A stretch of 64,000 nt of DNA from the NCBI RefSeq assembly GCF_008370325.1, contig NZ_VNIP01000003.1, forward strand, positions 553,580-617,579, read 5' to 3'. Below, piece after piece: positions 1-9,271 of the stretch. The first letter of the stretch is position 1. Each line of letters starts with the position of its first letter. The position numbers and the translations under genes were made by a program. The notes below the pieces were generated by a model. The model was not told the origin of the DNA. It worked only from the letters and a program-made list of their open reading frames with translations, and made no database searches. The stretch is from Martinezella tropici. Lineage in GTDB: Bacteria > Pseudomonadota > Alphaproteobacteria > Rhizobiales > Rhizobiaceae.

Positions 1-504
1 GTTGCCGGCTCGCGCGTAGAGGATATTGAGGAGGCCGAAGCGCAGCTGCATGCGGCTGAGGCCAATGTCGCGCTTCTCCATCAACAGCTTGCCGACGCCG
101 AATTGAGAGCACCCGTCGACGCTATCGTGCAGTCCAGGCTGATCGAGCCCGGCGAAATGGCGTCTCCCACCCGAGCCGCCTTCTCGCTTGCGACCATCAG
201 CCCGAAATGGGTGCGTGCCTATGTCTCGGAAACCCAGCTTGGGATGCTCCGTCCCGGCATGAAAGCCTCCGTCACTGTGGATTCGCTGCCAGGGCGGACG
301 ATCGGGGGATGGATCGGCTTCATTTCCTCCGTTGCAGAGTTCACGCCGAAATCGGTTGAGACGGAGGAATTGCGCACGAGCCTCGTCTACGAGGTCAGGA
401 TCTTCGTCGACGACCCCGACAACATGCTGCGGCTGGGCATGCCGGCAACCGTCCAGCCGCTTGCCGGCGAACTGGCGGCTCCGCCAACCGCGCAGCAGCA
501 ATAG
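1..504 (+). CDS. HlyD-family membrane fusion (periplasmic adaptor) protein, 5'-truncated
   Basis: The reading frame is open from base 1, so the start lies before the window and only the C-terminal ~167 residues are present. The visible part starts in a heptad-rich coiled-coil stretch (EAQLHAAEANVALLHQQL), passes the lipoyl-like hinge (LRAPVDAIVQSRLIEPGE) and enters the beta-barrel domain (WVRAYVSETQLGMLRPGM), which is the order in HlyD/YbhG adaptors. Such proteins are anchored in the inner membrane and link an ABC pump to the periplasm. It lies 12 bp upstream of the double-NBD ATPase and two ABC-2 permeases, so it is the adaptor of that exporter (YbhGFSR-like). Substrate cannot be read from sequence. 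Confidence 0.9.
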   Translation, partial: VAGSRVEDIEEAEAQLHAAEANVALLHQQLADAELRAPVDAIVQSRLIEPGEMASPTRAAFSLATISPKWVRAYVSETQLGMLRPGMKASVTVDSLPGRTIGGWIGFISSVAEFTPKSVETEELRTSLVYEVRIFVDDPDNMLRLGMPATVQPLAGELAAPPTAQQQ

Positions 505-516
505 AACGAGGATGCC

Positions 517-2277
517 ATGAGCGCCGGCGATCTCTCGGTAATAGCAAGCAAGCTTTGCAAGACGTTTCATCGGGATACCGGAGAAACGGTGGAAGCGCTC
601 GCCGATGTCTCGCTCGACGTTCGGAAAGGCGCGCTGACGGCGCTCGTCGGCCCGGATGGCGCCGGCAAGACGACGTTGCTGCGCTTGGCATGTGGCCTCA
701 TCGCACCCGATAGCGGCAGTTTGCAAGTGATCGGCTTTGATATCGCCGCGGAGCCACAGCATGTTCAGGACCGGATCGGCTATATGCCGCAGAAATTCGG
801 CCTCTATGAAGATCTGAGCGTTCAGGAGAACCTCGATCTTTACGCCGATCTGCATGGCGTGACGCAATCGAAGCGCGACGAAACCTACCCGCGTCTCTTC
901 GAAATGACGCAGCTTGGGCGCTTCAAGGAACGGCCGGCGGGAAAATTGTCTGGTGGTATGAAGCAGAAGCTCGGCCTTGCCTGCACACTGGTGCGGGCAC
1001 CCGAACTGCTGCTGCTCGACGAGCCCACCGTCGGCGTCGATCCGCTGTCGCGGCGCGAACTCTGGGAAATCGTCTTCAAGCTCGTCAAGGAGGACGGGCT
1101 CTCGGTGATCGTGGCGACCTCCTATCTCGATGAGGCCGAACGCTGTGAACACGCCGTGCTCATGCACGCGGGCAGGATCCTCGATCAGGGAGCACCTGCC
1201 GACATAACGAAGAAGGCTGATGGCTGCTGCTTCATGGTGCCCACACCGAAGGACATGCCGGCAAGGTCCCTGCAGGCGCGTCTTTTCGCCCTGCCTGGTA
1301 TTATCGACGCCGTCCCGGAAGCCGGCCGGGTCAGGATCGTGCGCAAGGCGGATCAAAAGGACACACCGCTGCTAGTGGACGACACCGAGCTCGACGCCGA
1401 AAGCGTGGCACCGCGTTTCGAAGATGCCTTCATGATGCTGTTCGATGCCGTTGCCGGAGATGCCGAGCGCAGGACACACATTTCCCGGCCATCGGATAAT
1501 CACAACAGCGCCGAAACCGTCGTCGAGGTTCACGACCTCGTCCGCAAGTTCGGGGATTTCACCGCCGTCGACCAGGTCAGCTTCAGCGTCCGCAAGGGCG
1601 AGGTCTACGGTCTGCTTGGCCCCAACGGAGCAGGGAAAAGCACGACATTCCGGATGCTTTGCGGCCTGCTTCCCGCAAGTGGCGGCACATTGATGGTCGC
1701 CGGCTCCGATCTGCGGCGAGCCGGTGCCAAGGCCCGAGAGCGGCTGGGCTATGTCGCACAAAAGTTTTCGCTCTACGGCCAGCTGAGTGTCGACGAGAAT
1801 CTGGAGTTCTTCGCAAGCGCCTATGGGCTGCGCGGCAAACAAAGAAAGGACAGGATCGCCGCTTTGAAGAACCAGTTCGAACTGGACCAATTCTCCAGGC
1901 TGCCCAGCGGCCAACTGCCCGGAGGCTTCAAGCAGCGGCTGGCGCTTGCCGCCGCCCTGCTGCACGAGCCGGATATTCTCTTCCTCGACGAAGCAACCAG
2001 CGGCGCCGATCCGCTAGCGCGGCGGCAATTCTGGGGCCGGATCACCGTCCTGTCCGAGCAAGGCGTGACCATCATCGTGACGACGCATTTCATGGAAGAA
2101 GCCGAATATTGCGACCGGATCATCATCCTGGATGCCGGCAAGAACCTGGCCGAAGGAACGCCGGTCGAAATCCGCGCCCATGCCGGGACACGCGGCGAGG
2201 CGGCGGCAACGATGGAGGAGGCCTTCATCGCGATCGTCGAGCAGGAGCGTAACAAACAGGCGGAGAAAGCGGCATGA
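517..2277 (+). CDS. ABC transporter ATP-binding protein with two fused NBDs (YbhF-like)
   Basis: 586 residues with two complete nucleotide-binding domains in tandem. The first has Walker A GPDGAGKTT (~45-53), signature LSGGMKQK (~145) and Walker B LLLLDEPTVGVDP (~160-172). The second has Walker A GPNGAGKST (~367), a variant signature LPGGFKQRLALA (~466) and Walker B ILFLDEATSGADP (~487). The variant second signature is also seen in E. coli YbhF-type ATPases, so it is a family trait rather than damage. It powers the exporter formed with the HlyD-like adaptor and two permeases. Its stop overlaps the next start (ATGA at 2274-2277), which indicates translational coupling. YbhF-type pumps have been linked to cation or drug efflux; the substrate here is unknown. 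Confidence 0.92.
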   Translation: MSAGDLSVIASKLCKTFHRDTGETVEALADVSLDVRKGALTALVGPDGAGKTTLLRLACGLIAPDSGSLQVIGFDIAAEPQHVQDRIGYMPQKFGLYEDLSVQENLDLYADLHGVTQSKRDETYPRLFEMTQLGRFKERPAGKLSGGMKQKLGLACTLVRAPELLLLDEPTVGVDPLSRRELWEIVFKLVKEDGLSVIVATSYLDEAERCEHAVLMHAGRILDQGAPADITKKADGCCFMVPTPKDMPARSLQARLFALPGIIDAVPEAGRVRIVRKADQKDTPLLVDDTELDAESVAPRFEDAFMMLFDAVAGDAERRTHISRPSDNHNSAETVVEVHDLVRKFGDFTAVDQVSFSVRKGEVYGLLGPNGAGKSTTFRMLCGLLPASGGTLMVAGSDLRRAGAKARERLGYVAQKFSLYGQLSVDENLEFFASAYGLRGKQRKDRIAALKNQFELDQFSRLPSGQLPGGFKQRLALAAALLHEPDILFLDEATSGADPLARRQFWGRITVLSEQGVTIIVTTHFMEEAEYCDRIIILDAGKNLAEGTPVEIRAHAGTRGEAAATMEEAFIAIVEQERNKQAEKAA

Positions 2278-3425
2278 ACGAACCCGTCGATAGCCCTGGC
2301 CACGGATTGCGCGCAGCTCTGCGCCGCATCCGCGCGCTCATCCGCAAGGAGACCTGGCAGCTTCTGCGCGACCCAAGCAGCATCGCGATCGGCATCGTCA
2401 TGCCGGTGGCGCTGCTTATCCTGTTCGGATACGGCATCAATCTGGACGTCAAGAACGTTCCCGTTGCGATCGTCATGGAAGAGAATTCGGCCGAGGCGCG
2501 CGGGCTGGCCTCGGCCTTCGAACTCTCCAGCTATTTTTCGCCGAAGCCGGTCAAGACGATGGCCGAAGCCGAAAAGATGCTTCTGTCATCGAAGGCAAGG
2601 GTAATTCTGCGCATTCCCTCAGATTTCGCGCGTAAAATGGCCTCTGGCAATGGCGAGGTGCAGATAGTCGTCAACGGCAGCGATGCAAACACCGCCCGCA
2701 TTTCGCTGAGCTACGCCGAAGCGGCAGTCGGCGTCTGGAATGCCAAGGAAGCGTCCCGCAAAGGGGCGGCCGCCGGCAGCGGCGTGACGATCGAGTCCCG
2801 GCTTTGGTTCAACGAAGCCAATGACAGCAGCTATTTTCTGGTCCCGGGGCTCGTCGTCCTCGTCATGACGCTGATCGGCGCGCTCCTGACCGCGCTCGTC
2901 ATGGCGCGGGAATGGGAACGCGGCACTTTCGAGGCGCTGTTCGTGACACCAGTCCGCTCGGGCGAAATCCTGCTCGGCAAGACGGTCCCCTATTTTCTTC
3001 TCGGGCTCGCCGGGCTTGCGCTTTGCGTCGTCGGCAGCCGGCTGCTCTTCGGCGTGCCGCTTCGAGGGTCGCTGCTGATCCTGACCGTCGTCTCCATGCT
3101 CTATCTCCTGGTGGCGCTTGGGCTCGGCCTTGCCATATCCTCGATCACGAAGAGCCAGTTCATCGCCAGTCAGGTGACCGTTCTCGTCACCTTCCTGCCG
3201 GCAATGATGCTCTCGGGCTTCATGTTCGACCCGAGGAGCATGCCCTTTGCCGTACAGATCATCACCTATATCTTCCCCGGCCGCTACTTCGTCACCCTGT
3301 TGCAGACCCTGTTTCTCGCCGGCAACATCTGGAGCGTCATCCTGCCAAACGCGGCCGTGCTGGCCGGCATGGCCGCAGCACTTCTGGCGCTTGCCGTGCG
3401 CATGACCCGCAAGAGGATCGCGTAG
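2274..3425 (+). CDS. ABC-2 type transporter permease (YbhS-like)
   Basis: 383 residues. One N-terminal membrane helix (~35-56, IAIGIVMPVALLILFGYG) is followed by a large periplasmic domain and five C-terminal helices containing the ABC-2 motif region MAREWERGTFEALFVTPV. This topology is that of DrrB/YbhS-type permeases. It starts inside the ATPase stop codon (4 bp overlap) and is followed 2 bp later by a second permease, so the two probably form a heterodimeric channel. The early residues RALIRKETWQLLRDP are shared with the neighbour (ATLIRKELLVILKDP), which shows they are paralogues. Confidence 0.92.
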   Translation: MNEPVDSPGHGLRAALRRIRALIRKETWQLLRDPSSIAIGIVMPVALLILFGYGINLDVKNVPVAIVMEENSAEARGLASAFELSSYFSPKPVKTMAEAEKMLLSSKARVILRIPSDFARKMASGNGEVQIVVNGSDANTARISLSYAEAAVGVWNAKEASRKGAAAGSGVTIESRLWFNEANDSSYFLVPGLVVLVMTLIGALLTALVMAREWERGTFEALFVTPVRSGEILLGKTVPYFLLGLAGLALCVVGSRLLFGVPLRGSLLILTVVSMLYLLVALGLGLAISSITKSQFIASQVTVLVTFLPAMMLSGFMFDPRSMPFAVQIITYIFPGRYFVTLLQTLFLAGNIWSVILPNAAVLAGMAAALLALAVRMTRKRIA

Positions 3426-3427
3426 CC

Positions 3428-4549
3428 ATGTTGATCGCATCACTTCTGCGCATCGCAACCCTGATCCGCAAGGAACTCCTCGTCATCCTGAAGGACCCAA
3501 GAAGCCGGGCAAGCATCGTCGTCCCGCCCATCCTTCAGTGTCTGATCTTCGGCTATGCCGCCACCTACGACCTCAACAACGTCCCTTATGCGCTTGTCGA
3601 CCAGGACAGGACGACGGCATCGAGAAACCTGGTTGCAAAGATCGAAGGATCCGGCATCTTCGAAAGAGTGGCGACGCTGGCGCAGACGGGTCAGGCCGTA
3701 AGGCTGCTCGATGCCGAGCAAGCCGTCCTGATCATTGTTGTCGAGCATGATTTCGGGAGGCAATTGGAAGCCGGCGCGCCTGGCACGTTGCAGATCATCG
3801 CCGACGGCAGGAATTCCAACACGAGCGGCATTGCGCAGGGCTATACCAACACGATCATCAGTGACTTCACCTCCGATTGGCTTGCACAGAAGGGCCGTTC
3901 CGGCAATGCCGTTCAAGTCACGACGCGCGCCTGGTACAATCCGCAGCTGGAAACGCGCTGGAGCATGGTCCCATCGCTCATCGGCACAATCACCATGCTG
4001 ATGACGATGATACTGACCGCCATGTCCGTCGCGCGCGAGCGCGAGGAAGGAACCTTCGACCAACTCCTCGTGGCGCCCTTCACGCCGACCGAGATCATGA
4101 TCGGCAAGGCCGTTCCCTCGATGATCGTCGGCATCACTCAAGCGTCCACGATCCTGCTGGTGGCTTTGTTCTGGTTTCGCATCCCGTTTGCCGGCTCCTT
4201 CCTGACGCTCTATCTCGGGCTGAGCCTCTTCCTCGCGGCGGCCATCGGCTTCGGGCTGTTTCTGTCCTCGATTGCCGGCAATATGCAGCAGGCAATGATC
4301 CTCAGTTTTGTCTTCCTGATGCCCTTCATGCTGCTGTCCGGCTTGATGTCGCCGACCGACAACATGCCGAAGGTTCTGCAATATGCGACGATGATCAATC
4401 CGCTGAGATATGCGATCAGCATCACGCGCGGCGTCTATCTCGAAGGTGCCGGGCTCGACGCGCTTTTTCCCGACATGCTGGCCCTGGTTGCGATCGCCGC
4501 CGCGACGATGCCCGTCGCCGCCTGGATGTTCCGTCACCGGTTGAACTAG
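3428..4549 (+). CDS. ABC-2 type transporter permease (YbhR-like)
   Basis: 373 residues when started at the ATG at 3428, two bases after the previous stop; the frame is open further upstream, but homology to the partner permease begins here (MLIASLLRIATLIRKELL). It has one N-terminal helix, a periplasmic domain and about five C-terminal helices with the motif AREREEGTFDQLLVAPF. It is the last gene of the four-gene exporter operon, and the next gene is convergent. It is the likely channel partner of the upstream permease. Substrate is unknown. Confidence 0.92.
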   Translation: MLIASLLRIATLIRKELLVILKDPRSRASIVVPPILQCLIFGYAATYDLNNVPYALVDQDRTTASRNLVAKIEGSGIFERVATLAQTGQAVRLLDAEQAVLIIVVEHDFGRQLEAGAPGTLQIIADGRNSNTSGIAQGYTNTIISDFTSDWLAQKGRSGNAVQVTTRAWYNPQLETRWSMVPSLIGTITMLMTMILTAMSVAREREEGTFDQLLVAPFTPTEIMIGKAVPSMIVGITQASTILLVALFWFRIPFAGSFLTLYLGLSLFLAAAIGFGLFLSSIAGNMQQAMILSFVFLMPFMLLSGLMSPTDNMPKVLQYATMINPLRYAISITRGVYLEGAGLDALFPDMLALVAIAAATMPVAAWMFRHRLN

Positions 4550-4643
4550 CTAGCGCAATTTCAGGAAGAGTGCACGCTGCAGACGGCCGAGCCGGTGAAG
4601 CCAGCAAGCCCGCACCGTCCATCGATGGTGACGATATCACCCG

Positions 4644-5738
4644 TCATTCGACCCGCAGCCCCGCCTTCTTCAGGAGCGGCAGGACCCGATCGCAGAAGAA
4701 GGGCAGTTCATAGGTGTAGTTGACGAAGGACATGGCAATCCCGGAATAGCCCTGTTCGGCGATAGCGATCATATCTTCAACGATCTTTTCCGGCGTGCCG
4801 ACCAGCGGATAGCCACCCGCACCGCCCGCAAACCGCTTGCGGTAGCGATCATAGGCTTGCGTATCATGCGACTGGGAGAATTCTTTCTTGCCGGCCATAT
4901 GGGCATCGACCGCCTCATGGTCTGCAAGCGTCACGGCATAACGTTCGTAATACTCCTCTGCCTCCTGCTGGCTTTCGCGGCAGACAACATGGCAGACGGT
5001 ATAGGCGCCGATATCGCGGCCGAGCTTCTCGGCTCGCCCCTTGATATCCTCGACATGCTTGCCGGCTTCGGAAATCTCGGTGAAGGTGGTGAAGAGATAT
5101 TCGCAATTCTTCGCCGCGAAATCCCGACCCGGCCCGCCGAAAGCCGCGTTCATAGTGACCGGCCGCGGCGATTGCAGGCTGGCGGGTCGGCTCACCACAT
5201 CCTTTAGCCTGTAATAGGTGCCGTCGTAGTCGAACGGCGCATCCGACGCATAGGCCCGTTCCATGATATCAAGCCACTCGTCCGCCTGGTCATAACCTTT
5301 CTCGACCAGCGGCACCCCGAACATGCCGAACTCCTTCGGGTTCCAGCCGCAAACGATATTGAGGCCTGCGCGGCCGCCGCTGATATGATCGACGGTCGCG
5401 AGCGCCTTTGCCGCATAGAGCGGATGCACGAGCGGCACATGAACGGTCATGAAAAGGCCGATCCGTTCCGTGACGGAGGCAAGGCCCGCCGCCCAGGTAA
5501 AGGTCTCGAAGGACCATTCACGCACTCGATTCTTGCCGCCGAAGCCCTTCCAGCGCGCGATCGGAAGGAAGAAATCCAGCCCGCCACGATCGGCGATCTG
5601 TGCGGCGTTCAGATTGTCCTCCCACCGAGCCTGCCAGCGCTCCGGCACGTCGGTAATGGCAAGCCCCCCGTCCGCATTTGCGGAAAAGACGCCGAGTTTC
5701 AATTTGCTGGGACCTTTCAGCGGATGCGGCTTGATCAT
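4644..5738 (-). CDS. LLM-class flavin-dependent oxidoreductase (monooxygenase)
   Basis: 364 residues, luciferase-like TIM-barrel fold. Typical family blocks are visible: FFLPIARWKGFGG near residue 55, WAAGLASVTERIGLF, then DHISGGRAGLNIVCGWNP. They match FMNH2-dependent monooxygenases related to RutA, SsuD and SfnG. These enzymes use reduced flavin and O2 to cleave C-S, C-N or ring bonds. No flavin reductase or transporter gene sits next to it, so the substrate cannot be assigned. A paralogue with the same block order and a very similar C-terminus (RDRVLPLLEQAGIR versus CDRVLPLLKKAGLR) lies at 24855-25973. It is transcribed alone, with 214 bp of upstream non-coding DNA. Confidence 0.9.
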   Translation of the reverse strand: MIKPHPLKGPSKLKLGVFSANADGGLAITDVPERWQARWEDNLNAAQIADRGGLDFFLPIARWKGFGGKNRVREWSFETFTWAAGLASVTERIGLFMTVHVPLVHPLYAAKALATVDHISGGRAGLNIVCGWNPKEFGMFGVPLVEKGYDQADEWLDIMERAYASDAPFDYDGTYYRLKDVVSRPASLQSPRPVTMNAAFGGPGRDFAAKNCEYLFTTFTEISEAGKHVEDIKGRAEKLGRDIGAYTVCHVVCRESQQEAEEYYERYAVTLADHEAVDAHMAGKKEFSQSHDTQAYDRYRKRFAGGAGGYPLVGTPEKIVEDMIAIAEQGYSGIAMSFVNYTYELPFFCDRVLPLLKKAGLRVE

Positions 5739-5952
5739 GCTGTTCCTCTTTTATGGGTCTTCTGCGGGCGGAACGCATCGCCTCCGTCTGTTCCAACTGC
5801 CGTTGCCGGCCGGAGAGATAGGCCCTGTTCCTCTTGGGCCACCACTGTCGATCCATCGATCGGAAAAAACAAGTTTAAACCTAAACTATTTTTGTGCGTG
5901 GATTGAAACGGCTCGATGCGAGCGAAAGATCAATGCCCCCGCTTAAACGAGG

Positions 5953-6717
5953 TCAACCCGCCATATATTGGATGTTGCAGCGGCCATGGACCGAGGATTT
6001 CTGGACATGCGCGCGAACGCCGAAAACCCGTTCGATCAATTCCTCCGTCAGCACCTGTTCGGGCGGGCCGGCTGCGACGACCTCGCCATTTTGGAGCACC
6101 GCCAGGCTGTCGCAAAACATGGCCGCGAGATTGAGATCATGCAGCGCGACGATCGAGGTCACGTCGAGCCTGGAGACAAGGCCGAGAATGTCGAGCTGAT
6201 GTTGGATATCGAGGTGATTTGTAGGCTCGTCGAGTAGAAGTTCGCTTGGAGTCTGGGCCAGCGCCCTCGCAATATGGACCCGCTGCCGTTCGCCACCCGA
6301 CAGGGTTTGCCATAGCTGCCCGGCGCGGCCTTGCATGCCGACACGGGCAAGCGCATCTGATACCGCCTCGTCGTCGCAAGCGCTCCAGGATGAGAGGGGG
6401 CCGCGATGCGGCGTGCGGCCGAGGCGCACGACGTCCATGACAGTCACCTGCGTATCGGTCGTCGCCTGCTGTTCGACGAGCGCGATGCGGCGGGCGATAT
6501 CGCCGCGCGAAATCGAGGCGATATCGCTACCGCCGAGCCGGATGACGCCGCTCTTGACCTTCCTCAGGCGGCAGATCAGCCGCAGCAGGCTGGATTTGCC
6601 CGAGCCGTTCGGGCCTAGAAGGCCGAGGACCCTGCCCTTTTCCACCGCCAGGCTGACGCCGTTGACGATCAAAGTATTGCCGGCGGCAAAAGTGACTGTG
6701 TCGACCGCGATGCTCAT
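5953..6717 (-). CDS. FecCD/BtuCD-type ABC importer ATP-binding protein
   Basis: 254 residues with Walker A GPNGSGKSS (~35-43), signature TLSGGERQRVHIARAL (~137) and Walker B ELLLDEPTNHLDIQ (~158). The sequence type is that of FecE/HmuV/BtuD, the ATPases of iron-siderophore, heme and vitamin B12 importers. Its start overlaps the permease stop by 4 bp (ATGA at 6714-6717). It is third in a binding protein-permease-ATPase operon headed by a cobalamin riboswitch. That context points to uptake of cobalamin, cobinamide or another corrinoid rather than iron, although the protein sequence alone does not separate these. Confidence 0.9.
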   Translation of the reverse strand: MSIAVDTVTFAAGNTLIVNGVSLAVEKGRVLGLLGPNGSGKSSLLRLICRLRKVKSGVIRLGGSDIASISRGDIARRIALVEQQATTDTQVTVMDVVRLGRTPHRGPLSSWSACDDEAVSDALARVGMQGRAGQLWQTLSGGERQRVHIARALAQTPSELLLDEPTNHLDIQHQLDILGLVSRLDVTSIVALHDLNLAAMFCDSLAVLQNGEVVAAGPPEQVLTEELIERVFGVRAHVQKSSVHGRCNIQYMAG

Positions 6718-7757
6718 GCCGTCCTCCGGGCGCGATAAAGAATAATGGCGAAGGCGGGCGCCCCGAACAGGGCGGTGACCACGCCGATCGGCAGGATCTG
6801 CTGGGGAATGATGATCCTCGAGACGATATCGGCGCCAACCATGAAGATGGCGCCGGCAAGAGCTGCTGCCGGCAGCAGCCGGTCATGGCTTGGACCCACC
6901 ATGAAGCGGGCGGCATGCGGGATGACGAGGCCGACGAAGCCGATGGAGCCGACGATGCTGACGACGGCCGCCGTCATGAAGGCAGTCACGCCAAGCAGCA
7001 CGATCTGCGCGCGCCGCACCGCAATCCCCAGCGAGGCGGCCGCATCCGTGCCGAAGATGAAAGCGTCGAGCACGCGGACATGCGCCATGCAGACGGCAAA
7101 GCCGAGAATGGCGACCGGCCCCGAAAGATAGACATCCGGCCAGCGCACGCCGCTCAGCGAACCGAGCAGCCAGAACATGACACCCCTCGCCTGCTCGGCA
7201 TTGGCCGACGTGGTGACGATATAGGAGGTTAACGCGTTGAAAAGCTGCGAACCCGCAACGCCGCACAGGATGATGCGCTCGCTCGTGCCGCCGACACCCG
7301 TCGCAAGCAGGCCGACAAACAGGAAAGCGACGATCGCACCCAGGAAGGCGCCGCCGGAAAGCCCGAGAATGCCATAGCCGAGCCCGAGGATCATGATGCA
7401 GACGGCCCCCGTCGAGGCACCCGCCGAAATGCCGAGCACATAAGGTTCGGCAAGGGGATTGCGCAACAGGGCCTGCAGGATCACACCGCTCAATGCCAGC
7501 GAGGCGCCGGCGCTGGCGGCGACGAGCGCCCGGCTCAGGCGATAATCCCAGACGATGCCCTGGTGAATCCGGCTGAGCTCGAAGCCCGTTCCGAACAGCC
7601 GGTTCGATACAGCCTTTGCGGTCGTCGACAGCGGGATGGAAATCTCGCCGATCGACACTGCAAGGCTGATCATGAAGGCCAGGATCACGATGGCGGCCAG
7701 GGCGAGCACCAACAGCGTCCACCATGGCCGTCGTTCTGCAATAAGATGCATGTTCAC
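6714..7757 (-). CDS. FecCD-family ABC importer permease, probably corrinoid/B12
   Basis: 347 residues, with many hydrophobic helices (about ten) over the full length, as in BtuC/FecD. Family blocks include WDYRLSRALVAASAGASLAL near residue 70 and NPLAEPYVLGISAGASTGA at ~117. The late block SIGFVGLVIPHAARFMVG contains the conserved loop that contacts the ATPase. It overlaps both neighbours by 4 bp, so the three transport genes are translationally coupled. The inner-membrane channel would act with an outer-membrane TonB receptor, which is not in this window. Confidence 0.92.
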   Translation of the reverse strand: MNMHLIAERRPWWTLLVLALAAIVILAFMISLAVSIGEISIPLSTTAKAVSNRLFGTGFELSRIHQGIVWDYRLSRALVAASAGASLALSGVILQALLRNPLAEPYVLGISAGASTGAVCIMILGLGYGILGLSGGAFLGAIVAFLFVGLLATGVGGTSERIILCGVAGSQLFNALTSYIVTTSANAEQARGVMFWLLGSLSGVRWPDVYLSGPVAILGFAVCMAHVRVLDAFIFGTDAAASLGIAVRRAQIVLLGVTAFMTAAVVSIVGSIGFVGLVIPHAARFMVGPSHDRLLPAAALAGAIFMVGADIVSRIIIPQQILPIGVVTALFGAPAFAIILYRARRTA

Positions 7758-8770
7758 TGCGCCAGGCCGAAGGATTTGATGCCCTTGGCCAGGACTTCGA
7801 TGCCGTCGATGGTCCGGATCGTCGGGTTCATCGACTGAGCATCCATCAGAACGAAATGCTTGTTCTTGACGGCGTCGAACTGGCTGGTGACCGGATCCTT
7901 CCCGAGGAATTCGAGCTTGACCTTCGGATCGTCAGCCGCATAGCGGCGGCGATCCATGGTGGCGATGACGATCACAGCAGGATTGGCCTGCGCAATCGTC
8001 TCCCATCCGACCAGCGGCCATTCTTCCTCGGTCGTCACGACATTCCTGGCGCCGATCGTCTTCAGGATATAGGCCGGAGCGCTGTTCTTGCCGGCGATGA
8101 AAGCGTCACCGCCGACTTCCTTGCTGGAGAACCAGAACAGGATCGGCAGATCCTTGGACTTTGCGCCTGAAATCGAGGCGACCGCATCCGCTTCGCGCTT
8201 CTTCAGGTCGGCGATCAAAGCATCGCCGCGATCCTCAACGTCGAAGATCTCAGCGAGTTCACCGATCTCCTGATAGATCAGGTCCATCGTGAACAGTTCC
8301 TTGCGCACGCCGTCGCCGCCATCGGCATTGACCTTGGCGACGCAATCGGTCGGCGCGATATAGGTATTGATGCCGAGCTCGGAAAACTGCTCGCGCTTGC
8401 CGACGGAGCCCTGCGGGCCGACATGCCATTCGAATTCGGCGGCGACCAGATCCGGCTCCTTACCGACGACGGATTCGAAACTTGGATCATTATCCGCAAG
8501 CCGCGGAATCTTGCCGTTGGCTTCCGCATATTGCGGCAGAATAGGGCCGACCCAAACGGCCGTCCCGGCGATCTTGTCGGCAAGGCCGAGCGAGAAGAGA
8601 ATCTCGGTCATGCCCTGCCCGATCGAAACGATCTTGGCCGGAGCCTTCTGGAAGGTGACCTTCTGGCCGCAATTGCTGATGGTAAGGGGATATTGGGTCG
8701 CGGCCAAACCAGAAGCAGCAAAGCCGGTCAGGCCGAATGCAAATGTAATCGTCGTCAAAAAATGGCGCAT
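7754..8770 (-). CDS. Periplasmic substrate-binding protein of the riboswitch-controlled importer (BtuF/FhuD fold)
   Basis: 338 residues with a signal peptide (MRHFLTTITFAFGLTGFAAS, cleavage near ALA, ~23). The mature protein has the class III binding-protein layout: PAKIVSIGQGMTEILFSLG near the N-terminus and WPLVGWETIAQANPAVIVI in the second lobe. It is the first gene after a cobalamin riboswitch and shares a 4 bp stop/start overlap with the permease. The inferred ligand is therefore a cobalamin or corrinoid. Siderophore-binding homologues look alike, so ligand identity rests on the riboswitch. The Shine-Dalgarno sequence before the ATG is poor, consistent with control of initiation by the leader, though this is inference. 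Confidence 0.88.
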   Translation of the reverse strand: MRHFLTTITFAFGLTGFAASGLAATQYPLTISNCGQKVTFQKAPAKIVSIGQGMTEILFSLGLADKIAGTAVWVGPILPQYAEANGKIPRLADNDPSFESVVGKEPDLVAAEFEWHVGPQGSVGKREQFSELGINTYIAPTDCVAKVNADGGDGVRKELFTMDLIYQEIGELAEIFDVEDRGDALIADLKKREADAVASISGAKSKDLPILFWFSSKEVGGDAFIAGKNSAPAYILKTIGARNVVTTEEEWPLVGWETIAQANPAVIVIATMDRRRYAADDPKVKLEFLGKDPVTSQFDAVKNKHFVLMDAQSMNPTIRTIDGIEVLAKGIKSFGLAQ

Positions 8771-8939
8771 GAAAGATCTCGATGGGAGGGAAACTGGACG
8801 GTATCAGCGCGATCGCGCTCAAGAAGACCGCCGCCGGCTGCGAGGATCCCAATCAAGGCCGATAGATGTCGGAGGGTGTCGAAGGCTCAGGTCAATCATT
8901 CTCTCTGTCCCTTCCGGGCATCCCCGCCCGGCTGATTGG

Positions 8940-9175
8940 ATCGTGATCGACGGCAGGTCTCCTGGCTCGCGGATATCTGACGATCATCTGCCTTCCCGCA
9001 AGCATGCTTGCAGTGGCATGGCTCAAGGCCCTGGGAGAGAACCAGCGGGCTGGTCGCTCCCGGATGATCGGCAATCCGCTTACAGTTGCGGGGGCAGCCA
9101 CGGTCTAGGTCCCTCTTGGGTCGTCCTCACCGTGTTCCCTATTAATCCCCGCGGAGTCTTCCTTGGGGAACCGTC
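8940..9175 (-). promoter_or_regulatory. Cobalamin (AdoCbl) riboswitch
   Basis: Read on the minus strand, the conserved blocks of the cobalamin riboswitch occur in the right order. They are AGGGAACACGGTG (~9130-9142), then GCTGCCCCCGCAACTGTAAG (~9080-9100), GCCACTGCAAG (~9010-9020), GGGAAGGCAG (~8990-8999) and finally the B12 box AGCCAGGAGACCTGCC (8952-8967). The aptamer is followed by ~170 nt of leader before the binding-protein gene at 8770. It should reduce expression of the importer when adenosylcobalamin is plentiful. The exact ends and expression platform are approximate. Confidence 0.96.
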
Positions 9176-9271
9176 GCGTCCAGTTATGCCGGATGGCCCC
9201 TTCCCGTCAAGGACGCATAGATGCGATAAAGCGGGCGCGCAGCTCTCAGAGCCGAGGTCCATGTGGCCTGG

